Under the pieces are notes generated by a model. The model searched no databases and had not been told where the DNA came from. It worked only from the letters and a program-made list of their open reading frames with translations. Shown in pieces: positions 1 to 9,635 of a DNA stretch of 64,000 nt. Numbering within the stretch: the first letter of the stretch is position 1; each line of letters opens with the position of its first letter. The position numbers and the translations under genes are program-made. The stretch lies in assembly GCA_965206125.1 (NCBI GenBank), contig CBDBIN010000045.1, positions 186,001-250,000 on the forward strand, read 5' to 3'. The stretch is from CAXWPM01 sp965206125. Its GTDB lineage: Bacteria > Acidobacteriota > Terriglobia > 20CM-2-55-15.

Positions 1-915
1 GCCACACCAATGTTGGAATCGTCCTTTGACTTGCTCGGCTTCCTGCCGTGTTTCTGCATAAGGGATCTGCCGCAACACCAACAACGCCGCTTTGTGCCGA
101 CCCTTGGGGATCTTAGCCAGCAAGTTGACGAGGCGATGATTCCAGCATCTCTGCTCGTCGGCTTCTGGGAAAACGTTGCGCAACGCTCCCCAGATCCCCA
201 GATGCCCGTCAGCCATCACCAGTCTCGGTGGGTTCATCCCCCGCTCTTTGAGATCCCTCAGCACTTCGGACCAGCTCTGGGTCGATTCTCGATAACCACT
301 ACTGACCGACACCACCACTTTAGTGCCATCACTTAAAGCGGCGATCACTACCAGGATCACGGCCTTTTCCTTCTCCAGCCCTGCTTTGATGTACACACCG
401 TCTGCCCACAGATACACCACTTCCAGATCGTCCAGCCGACGGCTTTGCCAGGCCTCCATTTCTCCCTGCCACTTCTCCTTCAACCGGGCTACGGTGCTGG
501 GGGACAGCGGCGCTTCTTCCCCTAAAAGCCCTCTTAAGGCCAGATCGAAATCCCCCTCGGCCAGACCATGCAAATAGAGTTCTGGAATCAAGTCTCGTAC
601 CTCTTGCGTCCGCTTGGCAAACAGCGGCAAGACCCGGCTCTCAAAACGCTCTTCCAGATCCCGCACTCGGGGACGCCGCAGCTTGATCGTTCCGCAACTC
701 AGCGTCAGTCGCCGCTCCTTACCGTAGCCGTTGCGATAGCCACCGGGCGCGTCCACTTCTCGGCGACGCTCATTCTTTCTTCGTCCCAGCAGCTGTGTCA
801 CTTCATCCTCCAACAGTTCCTGTACGTAAAACTGGATCTGCTCTCGCACCCACTCTTCCAGCTGTTCAAAGCAGACTCTTGACTCCACACTTCGATCAAT
901 GTTCTTCTTGCTCAT
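1..915 (-). CDS. IS256-family (mutator-type) DDE transposase, 3' end cut by window edge
   Basis: I translated the minus strand from the ATG at 913-915; it stays open for 305 codons to the window edge, so the C-terminal part, including the catalytic Glu, is missing. The N-terminal half is helical and basic (GGYRNGYGKERRL around residues 58-70). The first catalytic Asp lies in WADGVY (D172) and the second in MADGHLG (D236), followed by the family's C-x2-H motif in CWNH (C257, H260). These positions fit the mutator/IS256 family, whose members are about 400 residues long. The enzyme would cut and paste its own element. It points away from the permease gene it has damaged. Confidence 0.9.
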   Translation of the reverse strand, partial: MSKKNIDRSVESRVCFEQLEEWVREQIQFYVQELLEDEVTQLLGRRKNERRREVDAPGGYRNGYGKERRLTLSCGTIKLRRPRVRDLEERFESRVLPLFAKRTQEVRDLIPELYLHGLAEGDFDLALRGLLGEEAPLSPSTVARLKEKWQGEMEAWQSRRLDDLEVVYLWADGVYIKAGLEKEKAVILVVIAALSDGTKVVVSVSSGYRESTQSWSEVLRDLKERGMNPPRLVMADGHLGIWGALRNVFPEADEQRCWNHRLVNLLAKIPKGRHKAALLVLRQIPYAETRQEAEQVKGRFQHWCG

Positions 916-936
916 GGCGGTGTGACTCCTTCCTTT

Positions 937-959
937 CGGGCTCTTCCGCCCGGGTTTTT
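937..959 (+). terminator. Intrinsic-terminator-like hairpin inside the IS256 leader
   Basis: CGGGC (937-941) pairs with GCCCG (948-952) across a 6-base loop and is followed by a T-run at 955-959. Read on the plus strand this is a short terminator. On the minus strand the same hairpin lies in the 5' leader of the transposase. IS elements often carry such hairpins to block read-in transcription. Here it would also stop plus-strand transcripts coming from the left from reaching the permease gene. Confidence 0.45.
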
Positions 960-1021
960 ATTTCACCCGGAAGGATAATCACCGCCTATGCTATTTACAC
1001 ACCTTTTGAGGGTAGCTCCGT

Positions 1022-3421
1022 TTGGCGTTCCGTCTCATCCGGCGCGAACCTCTGTTCGCTGCCGGAGTCATCCTGACCCTGACCCTTGGAATCGGAGCCA
1101 ACGCGGCGGTCTTCACCGTCGTCAACTCCGTGCTGCTCCGCCCGCTGCCCTACTCCGAGCCCGACCGTATCACCCGAGTATGGGAAAACGACCGGCTCAA
1201 CAACACCACGCGCGAGTGGGCATCGGTTCCCGACTATTTCGATTTCGTGGAGCGGAACCAGGTATTCGACCTGATGGGTGGATACACACTCGCGACGGTG
1301 ACACTCACCGAGAACGACACGCTGCCAGAAAGCCTGACGGCCTTCGGCATGACGCACACGATGTTCCCCCTGCTCGGCATCGAACCGTTCGCAGGGCGCT
1401 GGTTCGGCGAGAGTGAAGATAAACCCGACGGCCCGCTGGTTGCGATGATCTCTCACGGTCTCTGGCAACGACGTTTTGGTGCCGATCTGGATATCATCGG
1501 CACCCCGGTCAGTTTTGATGGAACGCCTTACACCGTGGTCGGCGTCATGCCGCCGGAATTTGATTTCCCGGTACCCGCAACCGACGCATGGATTCCCCTC
1601 TATCAGGGTCCAACGACTTCATCGCGGGGCACACACAACCTCCGAACCTTCGGTCGATTGAAACCGGGTCTGGGAATCGAAGCGGCACAAGCGGACATGA
1701 CAGCGATTGCACTACAGCTCGAAGAGGAGTACCCGGGCCAAAACGTCGGCCGTGGAGTGGATGTTCTGCTCATGAAAGACAGCATGACGGGCGCAGCCCG
1801 TCCCGCATTGTTGGTTTTCATGGCGGCTGTCGCCGCTGTACTGCTGATAGCCTGCGCGAACGTGGCCAACCTCCAGCTGACACGTTCCGTTTCCAGGCAA
1901 CGGGAAATGGCGATCCAGCGTGCGCTGGGAGCGGACACGATGAGGCTCGTCCGGCAGCCGATCGTCGACAGCATCGTCCTGGCGCTGATCGGCGGCTTGC
2001 TGGGATCGCTACTGGCTTACGGAACCGTCCGCGCACTGGTCGTTTTCAACGTCGGCGCCCTGCCCCGAATGCAGGAAATCAGCGTAGATGGGACCGTCCT
2101 GGTCTTCGCCCTTGTGCTGTCGGTCCTGACGGGACTGCTCTTCGGAACCGGGCCCGCACTCCGTGCTGCACATGGATCGATTGAGCCGGCTCTCAAGGAA
2201 GGCGGCCGCGACAGCAGCCAAGAAGGTCAATCCGGCGGACGAGCGACGTCCGCACTCGTTGTGGCGGAAATCGGGCTGGCTCTGCTACTCGTCGTCGGTG
2301 CCGGCTTGCTGATCCGCAGCTTTTGGAACCTGCAGCAGGTCGATCCCGGTTACAACCCGGACGGACTCGTCAAGTTCGACCTCACCCTGCCAACGAACCG
2401 CTTCCCGATGGCGTTCGGGGACTTTCCTAACTGGCCGGAGGTCCAAAGGTTCCAGGGCGAATTGCTGGAGCGTGTACGCGCTCTTCCCGGAGTCGATCAA
2501 GCCACGATCGCCTACAGCCATCCGGCCGACCCCGGTTTTACGACAAGCTTCACCCTCGACGGCGAGCAGATGGGAGAAGGCGGGCAACGCCTGGAAGTAC
2601 GTACACGTATCGCCGCGGATGAATATTTTGAAACGATCGGTATCCCATTGTTACGGGGACGCCGCATCCTGGTGACGGACAGGGTCGACACTCCGACGGT
2701 TCTGGTCATCAACGAAGCCTTCCGGCGCCGCTACATTCCGGACGAAGATCCACTGGGGAAGCGAGTCCAGATGTTTGGTCGCGATTTCGAAATCGTGGGC
2801 GTTGTGGGCGACGTGAAATTCCAGGGTCTGGAGGCCGCGGTCCCACCGGCTGTTTACCCTCCCCTGACGCAAATGCCCTTCGGCTTCTTCCGCCTGATCG
2901 TCCGAACCGGGGGCGCGCCTGGGGCCGTCATTGCCGGCGTGCGCAACGAAGTCCGGCAGATGGATTCGGCCCTGCCGGTGGACAACATCCAAACCATGAA
3001 CGAGGTCCTCGGAGCATCGGCATCGGCCCGACGGTTCAACACAGGGCTGCTGATCGCATTCGCAGGCGTGGCTCTGGTCCTGGCCGCCGTCGGAATCTAC
3101 GGCACGATGGCTTACGCGGTCAGTCGGCGAACACACGAGATCGGCCTGCGCATGGCGCTGGGCGCCGATGAGCGCAATGTCCTCGCCATGATCGTCAGGC
3201 AGGGGTTCGGACTAATCGCTGCGGGCATTGGCGTGGGCTTCGTAGGAGCACTCGGCCTGACCCGTCTCATGTCCAGCCTCCTGTTCGGCGTCGAGGCAAC
3301 CGATCCGGCTACGTTCGTCGCTGTCGCCGGAGTCCTCATGTTGGTCGCGCTGACGGCAACATACCTTCCGGCAAGGAGGGCGACCCGGGTCGACCCGCTG
3401 GTGGCCCTGCGGCACGAATAG
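1022..3421 (+). CDS. ADOP-type MacB-like ABC permease, N-terminus removed by IS256 insertion
   Basis: The 799-residue reading frame shows the ADOP plan: an N-terminal membrane segment with the LTLGIGANAAVF motif, a MacB-like periplasmic domain, an FtsX domain (about 255-375), a second membrane segment and periplasmic domain (about 405-640) and a C-terminal FtsX domain ending in PARRATRVDPLVALRHE. Intact relatives begin with about ten residues before AFRLIRREP; these are absent and IS256 sequence begins immediately upstream. The only available start is a TTG at 1022 inside the old frame, without a clear ribosome site. The next ADOP gene follows after 9 bases with its own AGGAGA site. Expression would need read-through from the IS or a chance promoter. 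The product is probably inner-membrane, but its ATPase partner and substrate are unknown. Confidence 0.85.
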   Translation: MAFRLIRREPLFAAGVILTLTLGIGANAAVFTVVNSVLLRPLPYSEPDRITRVWENDRLNNTTREWASVPDYFDFVERNQVFDLMGGYTLATVTLTENDTLPESLTAFGMTHTMFPLLGIEPFAGRWFGESEDKPDGPLVAMISHGLWQRRFGADLDIIGTPVSFDGTPYTVVGVMPPEFDFPVPATDAWIPLYQGPTTSSRGTHNLRTFGRLKPGLGIEAAQADMTAIALQLEEEYPGQNVGRGVDVLLMKDSMTGAARPALLVFMAAVAAVLLIACANVANLQLTRSVSRQREMAIQRALGADTMRLVRQPIVDSIVLALIGGLLGSLLAYGTVRALVVFNVGALPRMQEISVDGTVLVFALVLSVLTGLLFGTGPALRAAHGSIEPALKEGGRDSSQEGQSGGRATSALVVAEIGLALLLVVGAGLLIRSFWNLQQVDPGYNPDGLVKFDLTLPTNRFPMAFGDFPNWPEVQRFQGELLERVRALPGVDQATIAYSHPADPGFTTSFTLDGEQMGEGGQRLEVRTRIAADEYFETIGIPLLRGRRILVTDRVDTPTVLVINEAFRRRYIPDEDPLGKRVQMFGRDFEIVGVVGDVKFQGLEAAVPPAVYPPLTQMPFGFFRLIVRTGGAPGAVIAGVRNEVRQMDSALPVDNIQTMNEVLGASASARRFNTGLLIAFAGVALVLAAVGIYGTMAYAVSRRTHEIGLRMALGADERNVLAMIVRQGFGLIAAGIGVGFVGALGLTRLMSSLLFGVEATDPATFVAVAGVLMLVALTATYLPARRATRVDPLVALRHE

Positions 3422-3430
3422 GAGACTGCG

Positions 3431-5832
3431 ATGAAAAACCTGTGGATGGATATCCGGTACGCCGCGCGCACGCTGGGTCAAAGCCCAAGCTTCACAGCAC
3501 TGGCGATACTGGCGCTCGCCCTCGGCATCGGGGCCAACACGGCAATCTACAGTGTCGTCCATGCCGTGTTGATCCAGGAACTGCCATACCCGGATTCCAG
3601 CAAGATCATGGTGGTCTGGGAGCACAACCGCACTCGCGGTGTGCCGAAGAACGTCGTCGGGCCCGCAAACTACGTCCGCTGGGTGGAGCGCAACACAGTG
3701 TTCGAAGAGATGGCGGCCGTCTCCGATTCGAGTTGGAACCTGACCGGCGACGGAGAACCGCAGCGAATCGACGCCTCGCTCGTGACTCCGAGCCTGTTCC
3801 GAGTAATGGGCGTGGACGCGCTGCTGGGACGAGTGCTCACCGACGACGACGCAATTCCCGGAGCGGAGCGAGTCGTCCTGATCAGCCAGGGACTCTGGGA
3901 GCAGTCTTACGGTGCCGACCCCGCCATCATCGGTCGCAGGATCAGCCTCGAGGGTCGATCGATGACTATCGTCGGCGTCGTCGATGCGGACAACCCGTTC
4001 CCCGATGACGCCGAGGTGTGGGCGCCGATGCCGTTGCCTAGAGAGGCGCGCGACTTCCGTGGACGTTACATGCTGGTGGTCGCCCGGCTCGGAAACGGTG
4101 TGACGATCGACGAGGCTCAGTCGGAGATGAACACGATCGCGGCACGGATGGAGATCGAGCTGCCGGATTGGGACACGGGCTGGGGTGTGAACATCGTCCC
4201 ATTGACCGAAGAGTTGACGGGGGAATTCCGGCCAGCGCTGCTCGTCCTGTTCGGCGCCGTCGGGTTTGTACTGTTGATCGCCTGCGCCAACGTCGCCGGC
4301 CTGCTCCTGGCACGCGCATTCGGCCGCCGTCGCGAAATGGCGGTGCGAGCCTCGCTCGGTGCCGGGCGGGGTCGAATCATCCGGCAACTCCTGGTGGAAA
4401 GCTGCCTGCTCTCACTCGTCGCCGGAGTCCTCGGCACGGCACTTGCCTACTGGGGTGTCGATGCGCTGCTCGCGATCGCCCCCGCCCAAATTCCGGGATT
4501 CATCCAAGTCGGGATCGACGCCGACGTTCTCGTGTTCACGCTGGCGGCTTCTCTCGGAACGGGCGTGCTGTTTGGCCTCTTCCCTGCCTGGGAATCTTCC
4601 AGGGTCGACCTGGTAGAGGCGATAAAGGAGACGCAAGCGACCGCCGGACGAGGTCACCACAGACTCCGCAGCTTCCTGATCGTGGGCGAGGTTTCCCTGG
4701 CCCTGGTTCTCGTCGCCGGTGCCGGCCTATTGGTCCGCAGCTTCATGGCGCTGAGGGCCGTCGACCCCGGCTTCCGGTCCGACAACGTCCTCACGCTCAA
4801 CATCTCGCTGCCGGGCTCCTCCTACGGCGAAGAACACCAGCAACGGGATTTCTACGAGCAGGCGGTACGCGATATTGCAGCCTTGCCAGATGTGGTCAGC
4901 GCGGGAGCGATCTCTTTTCTTCCGATGACGGGCCTCGCCGCGGCCACGTCATTTACGCTCGAAGACCGACAGACGCCGAGGGCGGGGGAACGACCCATCG
5001 CCGACGTGCGTTCGGTCACCCGCGACTACTTTCGGGCGATGGGCATACCGCTCGAACGGGGCCGCGTTTTCGATGAACGGGACGACCCGGATGCGCCACA
5101 CATGGTCGTCATCAACCGCACGATGGCGGAAACTTTCTGGCCTGCTGAAGATCCGCTCGGACAACTCGTCAACATGAGCTGGGGAGAGATGCTCCAGGCG
5201 GAGGTGATCGGTGTGGTCGGCGACGTCCGACACGCGGGACTGGATTCAACACCCCGGTCGAAGCTCTACTGGCACCATCCGCAGTTCGTCTACGACTACA
5301 TGACCATCGTCGCCAGAACGACAGGCGATCCGTCCATCGCCGTTCCGGCAATACGCGGGATCATCGGTAGGATCGACCCCACGCTGCCGATCGCGCGGGT
5401 CAGTTCGATGGGGGACATCCTTTCCCGGTCAGTCCGGGAACCTCGCTTCGCGATGCTTGTACTCGGCATCTTCGCGGGCGTCTCGCTACTGCTGGTGGGT
5501 GTGGGTCTGTTCGGTCTCATCAGCTTCGCCACGGCACAGCGCACCCGCGAAATCGGGCTCCGTGTCGCGCTCGGCGCCCAGAGGAGGCAGATCCTCGGTC
5601 TGGTGCTCGGGAGGGGGTTGCGCTGACAGGAGGCGGCGTTGCGGTGGGCATCGTCGGTGCCCTGTGGTTGACGCGGTTCCTCGAGGGGATGTTGTTCGGT
5701 ATCACACCATTCGATGGGTGGACATACGGGATTGTCGTTCCTCTGATCGTTGCGGTGGGGTTGCTCGCCACGTATCTGCCGGCCCGTCGAGCGATGGACA
5801 TCGATCCGATCGCGGCGCTGCGTGAGGAGTGA
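3431..5832 (+). pseudogene. Second tandem ADOP-type permease, frameshifted near its 3' end
   Basis: Start ATG at 3431 follows AGGAGA with normal spacing. The first frame runs to 5626 (731 residues) and ends prematurely after GLVLGRGLR. The missing C-terminal membrane segment and the typical ending PARRAMDIDPIAALREE continue in another frame, 5644-5832. Adding one base in the stretch at about 5622-5627 restores a continuous protein of about 800 residues (..GLR-LTGGGVAVGIVGALW..). The domain order matches its upstream neighbour. The lesion removes the last transmembrane helices of the second FtsX domain, so the product should be inactive unless it is a sequencing error. Both genes form one transcription unit. 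Confidence 0.85.
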
Positions 5833-5853
5833 GGGTAGGATATTACCCCGTCG

Positions 5854-7491
5854 CTACCGCTCCGGGTTCTGTTTGTTCCATTCGCGTTCGCGGAGGACGT
5901 TGCGTCGGATCTTGCCCGAAACGGTCTTGGGCAGACTGTCGACGAACTCGATCCTGCGTGGGTATTTGTAGGGAGCCGTCGCCTCTTTGACGTGCTGCTG
6001 GAGTTGCCTAACGAGTTGTTCATCACCCGACCGGCCCGGTTTGAGGATGACGAAAGCTTTGACGATCTCGCCGCGCACTTCATCCGGACTCGACACGACA
6101 GCGGACTCGGCAACATCTTCGTGCTCGAGCAGCGCGCTCTCGACCTCGAACGGACCAATCCGGTAACCGGCCGACAGGATGACGTCATCGGCACGTCCGA
6201 CGAACCATAAATACCCGTCCTCATCGCGATACCCACGGTCTCCCGTGACGTACCAGACACCACGATAAACCTCACGGGTCCGTTCAGGGTCGTTCCAGTA
6301 TTCCTTGAACAGCCCGACCGGGCGCTCGGGTTTGACGCGGACGGCGATGTCACCTTCGTTCCCGTCGGGAACGATTACGCCCGCATCGTCGACGATCTGG
6401 ACGTCGAAGCCCGGAGCCGGCTTCCCCATCGACCCGGGACGGATCTCGAGGCACGGATAATTGCCGACCAGGAGCACGGTCTCAGTCTGACCATATCCAT
6501 CCCGAATTTCGTTGCCCGTGGCACGCTTCCACGCCTCGATAACTTCCGGATTCAGGGGCTCGCCTGCGGCGACGGAATGGCGGAGGTTCGGAAAGCGGAA
6601 GGACTCGAGATCTTCCAGGACGAACAGGCGGTAATGAGTCGGCCCCGCACAGAGCGTCGTGACGGGGTGCCGTCCCAGCAACTCCAGAGTCCGAACTGGA
6701 TCGAACCTCTCGGTGTGATGGACAAAGACTGCTGCACCGAGATTCCACGGCCCATAAAAGGAGCTCCACGCGGCTTTCGCCCAGCCGGTATCGCTCAGGT
6801 TCCAGTGCAGGTCATCTGGACCGAGATCCAGCCAGAAAGTACCCGTGATTCGATGGCCGATCGGATAGGACGCATGGGTATGCAGTGTCATCTTCGGAGG
6901 TCCCGCAGTTCCAGAGGTGAAAAACAGGAGCGCGTTCTCGTCCGAGCCGGTGTCCACCGTCTGGAAGTCTTCCGAAGCGCGAGCCAGCAACCCGTCGAAA
7001 TCCGACCATCCTGATCGTACCCCTCCGAGTGCGAAACGACTCCGGAACAGGGGCGGCTCCGTTGTCGAACCATCCAGGCGTTCGGCCGTCGTCGCATCGG
7101 TTACGAGGCAACAGGCGCCGGAGGCCAAAGCGCGATACTGGACGTCCTTCGGCGTTAGCTGGGGGGTTCCGGGACTGAAGATGGCACCCATACGCAGACA
7201 GGCCAAGTGTACGAGCCACCACTCGATCAGCCGCGGCAGGATGACGATGACGATGTCACCACGTTCCACCCCCCCGGCGCCTAGGACGTTCGCAACGCGG
7301 CGCGAACCGACGGCAAGGTCCCGAAACGTCTTCCGAATCTCAGGGCCGTGGTCATCAATCCATACGAGCGCTGCCTTATCGGGATCCTCGGCCCAGATGT
7401 CGATCACGTCCCGAGAGAAATTGAACTTCGCCGGTACTTCGAGCGTGAAGCCTTCACGTGCCAATTCGTAATCAATCATGTTGGGTGACAT
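5854..7491 (-). CDS. AMP-dependent acyl-CoA synthetase (ACSM / acetyl-CoA synthetase-like)
   Basis: About 545 residues, close to the family norm. It shows the adenylate-forming motifs in order: the Ser/Thr/Gly-rich P-loop FFTSGTAGPPKMTLHTH, YGQTE, the hinge motif GDRGYRDEDGYLWFVGRADD, and a C-terminal PKTVSGKIRR with the catalytic Lys. Family knowledge: ATP and a carboxylic acid give acyl-AMP, then acyl-CoA. The overall resemblance is to medium-chain synthetases, but the acid is not predictable. I chose ATG 7491 because GGGAGA lies just upstream; the frame is open a little further to a TTG at 7503. The gene is convergent with the ADOP pair and stands alone. Confidence 0.88.
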   Translation of the reverse strand: MSPNMIDYELAREGFTLEVPAKFNFSRDVIDIWAEDPDKAALVWIDDHGPEIRKTFRDLAVGSRRVANVLGAGGVERGDIVIVILPRLIEWWLVHLACLRMGAIFSPGTPQLTPKDVQYRALASGACCLVTDATTAERLDGSTTEPPLFRSRFALGGVRSGWSDFDGLLARASEDFQTVDTGSDENALLFFTSGTAGPPKMTLHTHASYPIGHRITGTFWLDLGPDDLHWNLSDTGWAKAAWSSFYGPWNLGAAVFVHHTERFDPVRTLELLGRHPVTTLCAGPTHYRLFVLEDLESFRFPNLRHSVAAGEPLNPEVIEAWKRATGNEIRDGYGQTETVLLVGNYPCLEIRPGSMGKPAPGFDVQIVDDAGVIVPDGNEGDIAVRVKPERPVGLFKEYWNDPERTREVYRGVWYVTGDRGYRDEDGYLWFVGRADDVILSAGYRIGPFEVESALLEHEDVAESAVVSSPDEVRGEIVKAFVILKPGRSGDEQLVRQLQQHVKEATAPYKYPRRIEFVDSLPKTVSGKIRRNVLREREWNKQNPER

Positions 7492-7731
7492 GGTTTCTCC
7501 CAATCGAAAGGGTGTCGGGAGAACTTATGCCACGCGTCTCGGTGGAACGCAAACCGCTAAACGATGGAGACGATCCCAGGCCTGGCCCGTGGCCTGAAAT
7601 CAACCCTCGGGGTTGGCTGGAACGATGAAATCGAAGAGAATATTCGGGCTGGCGGTCGGCGCTGACGAATGCGGCCTGGAAATCCTGACCGTAGGTTCAC
7701 GCCGCAACGTCCGGAAAGGAAACACAATTCG
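7492..7731. other. Intergenic region between divergent genes
   Basis: About 240 bases hold the promoters of the acyl-CoA synthetase (leftward) and the radical SAM gene (rightward). GGAAAGGA at 7713-7720 is the likely ribosome site for the latter. I see no strong repeat or RNA signal. Confidence 0.5.
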
Positions 7732-9597
7732 ATGCACCGAGCGAACGGCAATGGAAATCAACGAGACGAACCCGAAATAATCGAAAGCCGCGTCTCGGGT
7801 AACGGAGACAACGGGCCCGATCCCCTAGCGCCCACCGACGGCGGCAAGCTGATCGTTATCACGGCCCCGCTGACCGAATCGATTGACCACGCGGGCTATT
7901 TCATCCAGATGGCAATGGCCTCGCTGCCGATCTGGCTCGAGTGGATACTGGACAGGAAGTACCCCACCTGGCGAGACGTCGAGTACAACGCCGACGGCTC
8001 GGCCCGCTACATGCCTGCCGGTGTGGGTGTTCTGGAAAAATCACTCCTGAGGGAATTCCCGGCCCAAGACGTCGTCGCGTGCTATCCCGACGACCTCGAC
8101 AGGTTCATCGGGCCGCGGACGCGCGTCCTGGCCGTGTCGACCCACAACCCGCTCGGCGTCACTTTTGCGGCGGGCGTCTACACGTCGATCTTCGGATCGT
8201 CGAAAATGCCGATCAACTCGCACTACGCACGGTTGATGTTTGCAAAGATCAAGCAGAGCCCGTACCGGAAGGATTTTCAGGTCATCGTCGGCGGGTCGGG
8301 AGGATGGCAGATCAAGCAGACCGATATGTTCGCCGAGCTCAGCGTGGACTGCGTCGTCGATGGACGCAGCGAGTCGGCGGATACGATGGCGCTGTTTCAC
8401 CAGGCCGTCGCCGGTGAGGAACTCCCACACGAAGTAACGGTCAATCACCCGCGTACGCGCGAATCGATCCTGTTCCCCGACCGGAGAACCAGTTTCGGCG
8501 TTGTCGAGATGACGACTGGCTGCGGACGCCGATGTCACTTCTGCGTTCCGGACCTCAACCCTCAGATCGACCTCCCGAAGGACAAGATCATGGACGCGGT
8601 GCGCACGAACATCCGGTTGGGCAACAAGCAGATCTCGCTCGCGACCGAGGACATGTTCATCTGGGGCCAGGTGGGGACCGACATCCCGTTCTTCTTCCCG
8701 AACAGGGAGGCGCTCGTGGACCTCTACCGGGACTCGTCGAGTGTTCCGGGAGTTGAAGAGTTTGGCCTGTCACATTCCACGATGGCGCCCGCCGTGGTCG
8801 ATCCGATTTTGATTCGCGAGATTTCCGAGGCCATCCTCGACAAGAGCCCGATCCACCTCCCGATGCTGTCGGGGCATCCGAAAAAGAAGGTCCTCACGCC
8901 CCTGATCGGCCTGGAAACCGGATCGGTGACGCTGGCCAGAAAGATCATGCCCAGCAAGGCCGTCCCTTTTCCGATCGAGGAATGGCCCAGTGTGGTGCTG
9001 GAAGGCCTGCGGGTCATGAACGAAAACAACTGGTATCCGATGATGACGCTGATGGTGGGCAATCCGGGCGAAACCGACGACGACGTCCGAGCAACGCTGG
9101 ACCTCATCTACGAACTCGATCGCCGGAAGCTGTTCGCCTTCCTGGTGCCTTCGGTCTTTACGCCCCTGCACGACACGCGAATGGCCTCCGAGCGCGGCGT
9201 CACGGAGACCAGCAAGCTCACCCCGCTGCAATGGCAGCTGATCATGAAATGCTGGAAGCACAACCTCCGGCCGGGTCAAGCCAGTTGGTGGGGGCCATCG
9301 GCGTGGAGGATCGGCTCGCTCGTAATGTGGCTGACCAAGCTGCGCCGGACCAACGGGCGCAACTTCACATGGCCGCTGTTCATGTTCGCGGGCCTGATGC
9401 CTGAAAAATGGATGGAGCGGATGGGCAAGATCTACGTCGGCAAGCCGGTGAAGATGAAGAACCGCAAGGAGCTGCTCGAAACGATCCGGCCCGGCTACTG
9501 GAAACATCTCCGTGAAGACTGCGGTGACTTGCCCGACGGATGGCCGGGCCCTCGATCCGCATCAGGCCGGACCAAGGCCGGCGCGATGAATAATTAG
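7732..9597 (+). CDS. Radical SAM protein with N-terminal B12-binding-like domain, function unknown
   Basis: Protein of 621 residues. The cluster motif is CGRRCHFC (C264, C268, C271), the usual CxxxCxxC that binds a 4Fe-4S cluster and S-adenosylmethionine. The preceding ~200 residues (AVSTHNPLGVTF and VIVGGSGGWQ regions) resemble the Rossmann-type cobalamin-binding domain seen in BchE/HpnJ-like class B enzymes, but the DxHxxG cobalamin motif is not clear. A mid-region GLETGSVTLARKIMP is typical of this class. I preferred ATG 7732, with GGAAAGGA upstream, over the ATG at 7669, which lacks a ribosome site. The M14 peptidase gene follows after 38 bases, so they may be co-transcribed. The substrate is not recognisable; methylation or rearrangement of a lipid or ring compound is possible. 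Confidence 0.75.
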   Translation: MHRANGNGNQRDEPEIIESRVSGNGDNGPDPLAPTDGGKLIVITAPLTESIDHAGYFIQMAMASLPIWLEWILDRKYPTWRDVEYNADGSARYMPAGVGVLEKSLLREFPAQDVVACYPDDLDRFIGPRTRVLAVSTHNPLGVTFAAGVYTSIFGSSKMPINSHYARLMFAKIKQSPYRKDFQVIVGGSGGWQIKQTDMFAELSVDCVVDGRSESADTMALFHQAVAGEELPHEVTVNHPRTRESILFPDRRTSFGVVEMTTGCGRRCHFCVPDLNPQIDLPKDKIMDAVRTNIRLGNKQISLATEDMFIWGQVGTDIPFFFPNREALVDLYRDSSSVPGVEEFGLSHSTMAPAVVDPILIREISEAILDKSPIHLPMLSGHPKKKVLTPLIGLETGSVTLARKIMPSKAVPFPIEEWPSVVLEGLRVMNENNWYPMMTLMVGNPGETDDDVRATLDLIYELDRRKLFAFLVPSVFTPLHDTRMASERGVTETSKLTPLQWQLIMKCWKHNLRPGQASWWGPSAWRIGSLVMWLTKLRRTNGRNFTWPLFMFAGLMPEKWMERMGKIYVGKPVKMKNRKELLETIRPGYWKHLREDCGDLPDGWPGPRSASGRTKAGAMNN

Positions 9598-9635
9598 GGG
9601 ACTGGCGCTGTGTCCTCAACCGGTTTGGAGGCGAT

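Larger units (their letters stand above)
1..1017 (-). mobile_element. IS256-family insertion sequence, partial at left window edge
   Basis: The right end of the element is visible. Read on the minus strand, its tip contains TTTACACACC-type sequence (plus positions about 984-1017), as is usual for IS256-family ends, followed inward by a hairpin and the transposase gene. The left end lies outside the window, so length, second inverted repeat and target duplication cannot be judged. The boundary at about 1017 is placed where recognisable permease coding sequence starts, so it is good to a few bases only. Confidence 0.75.
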
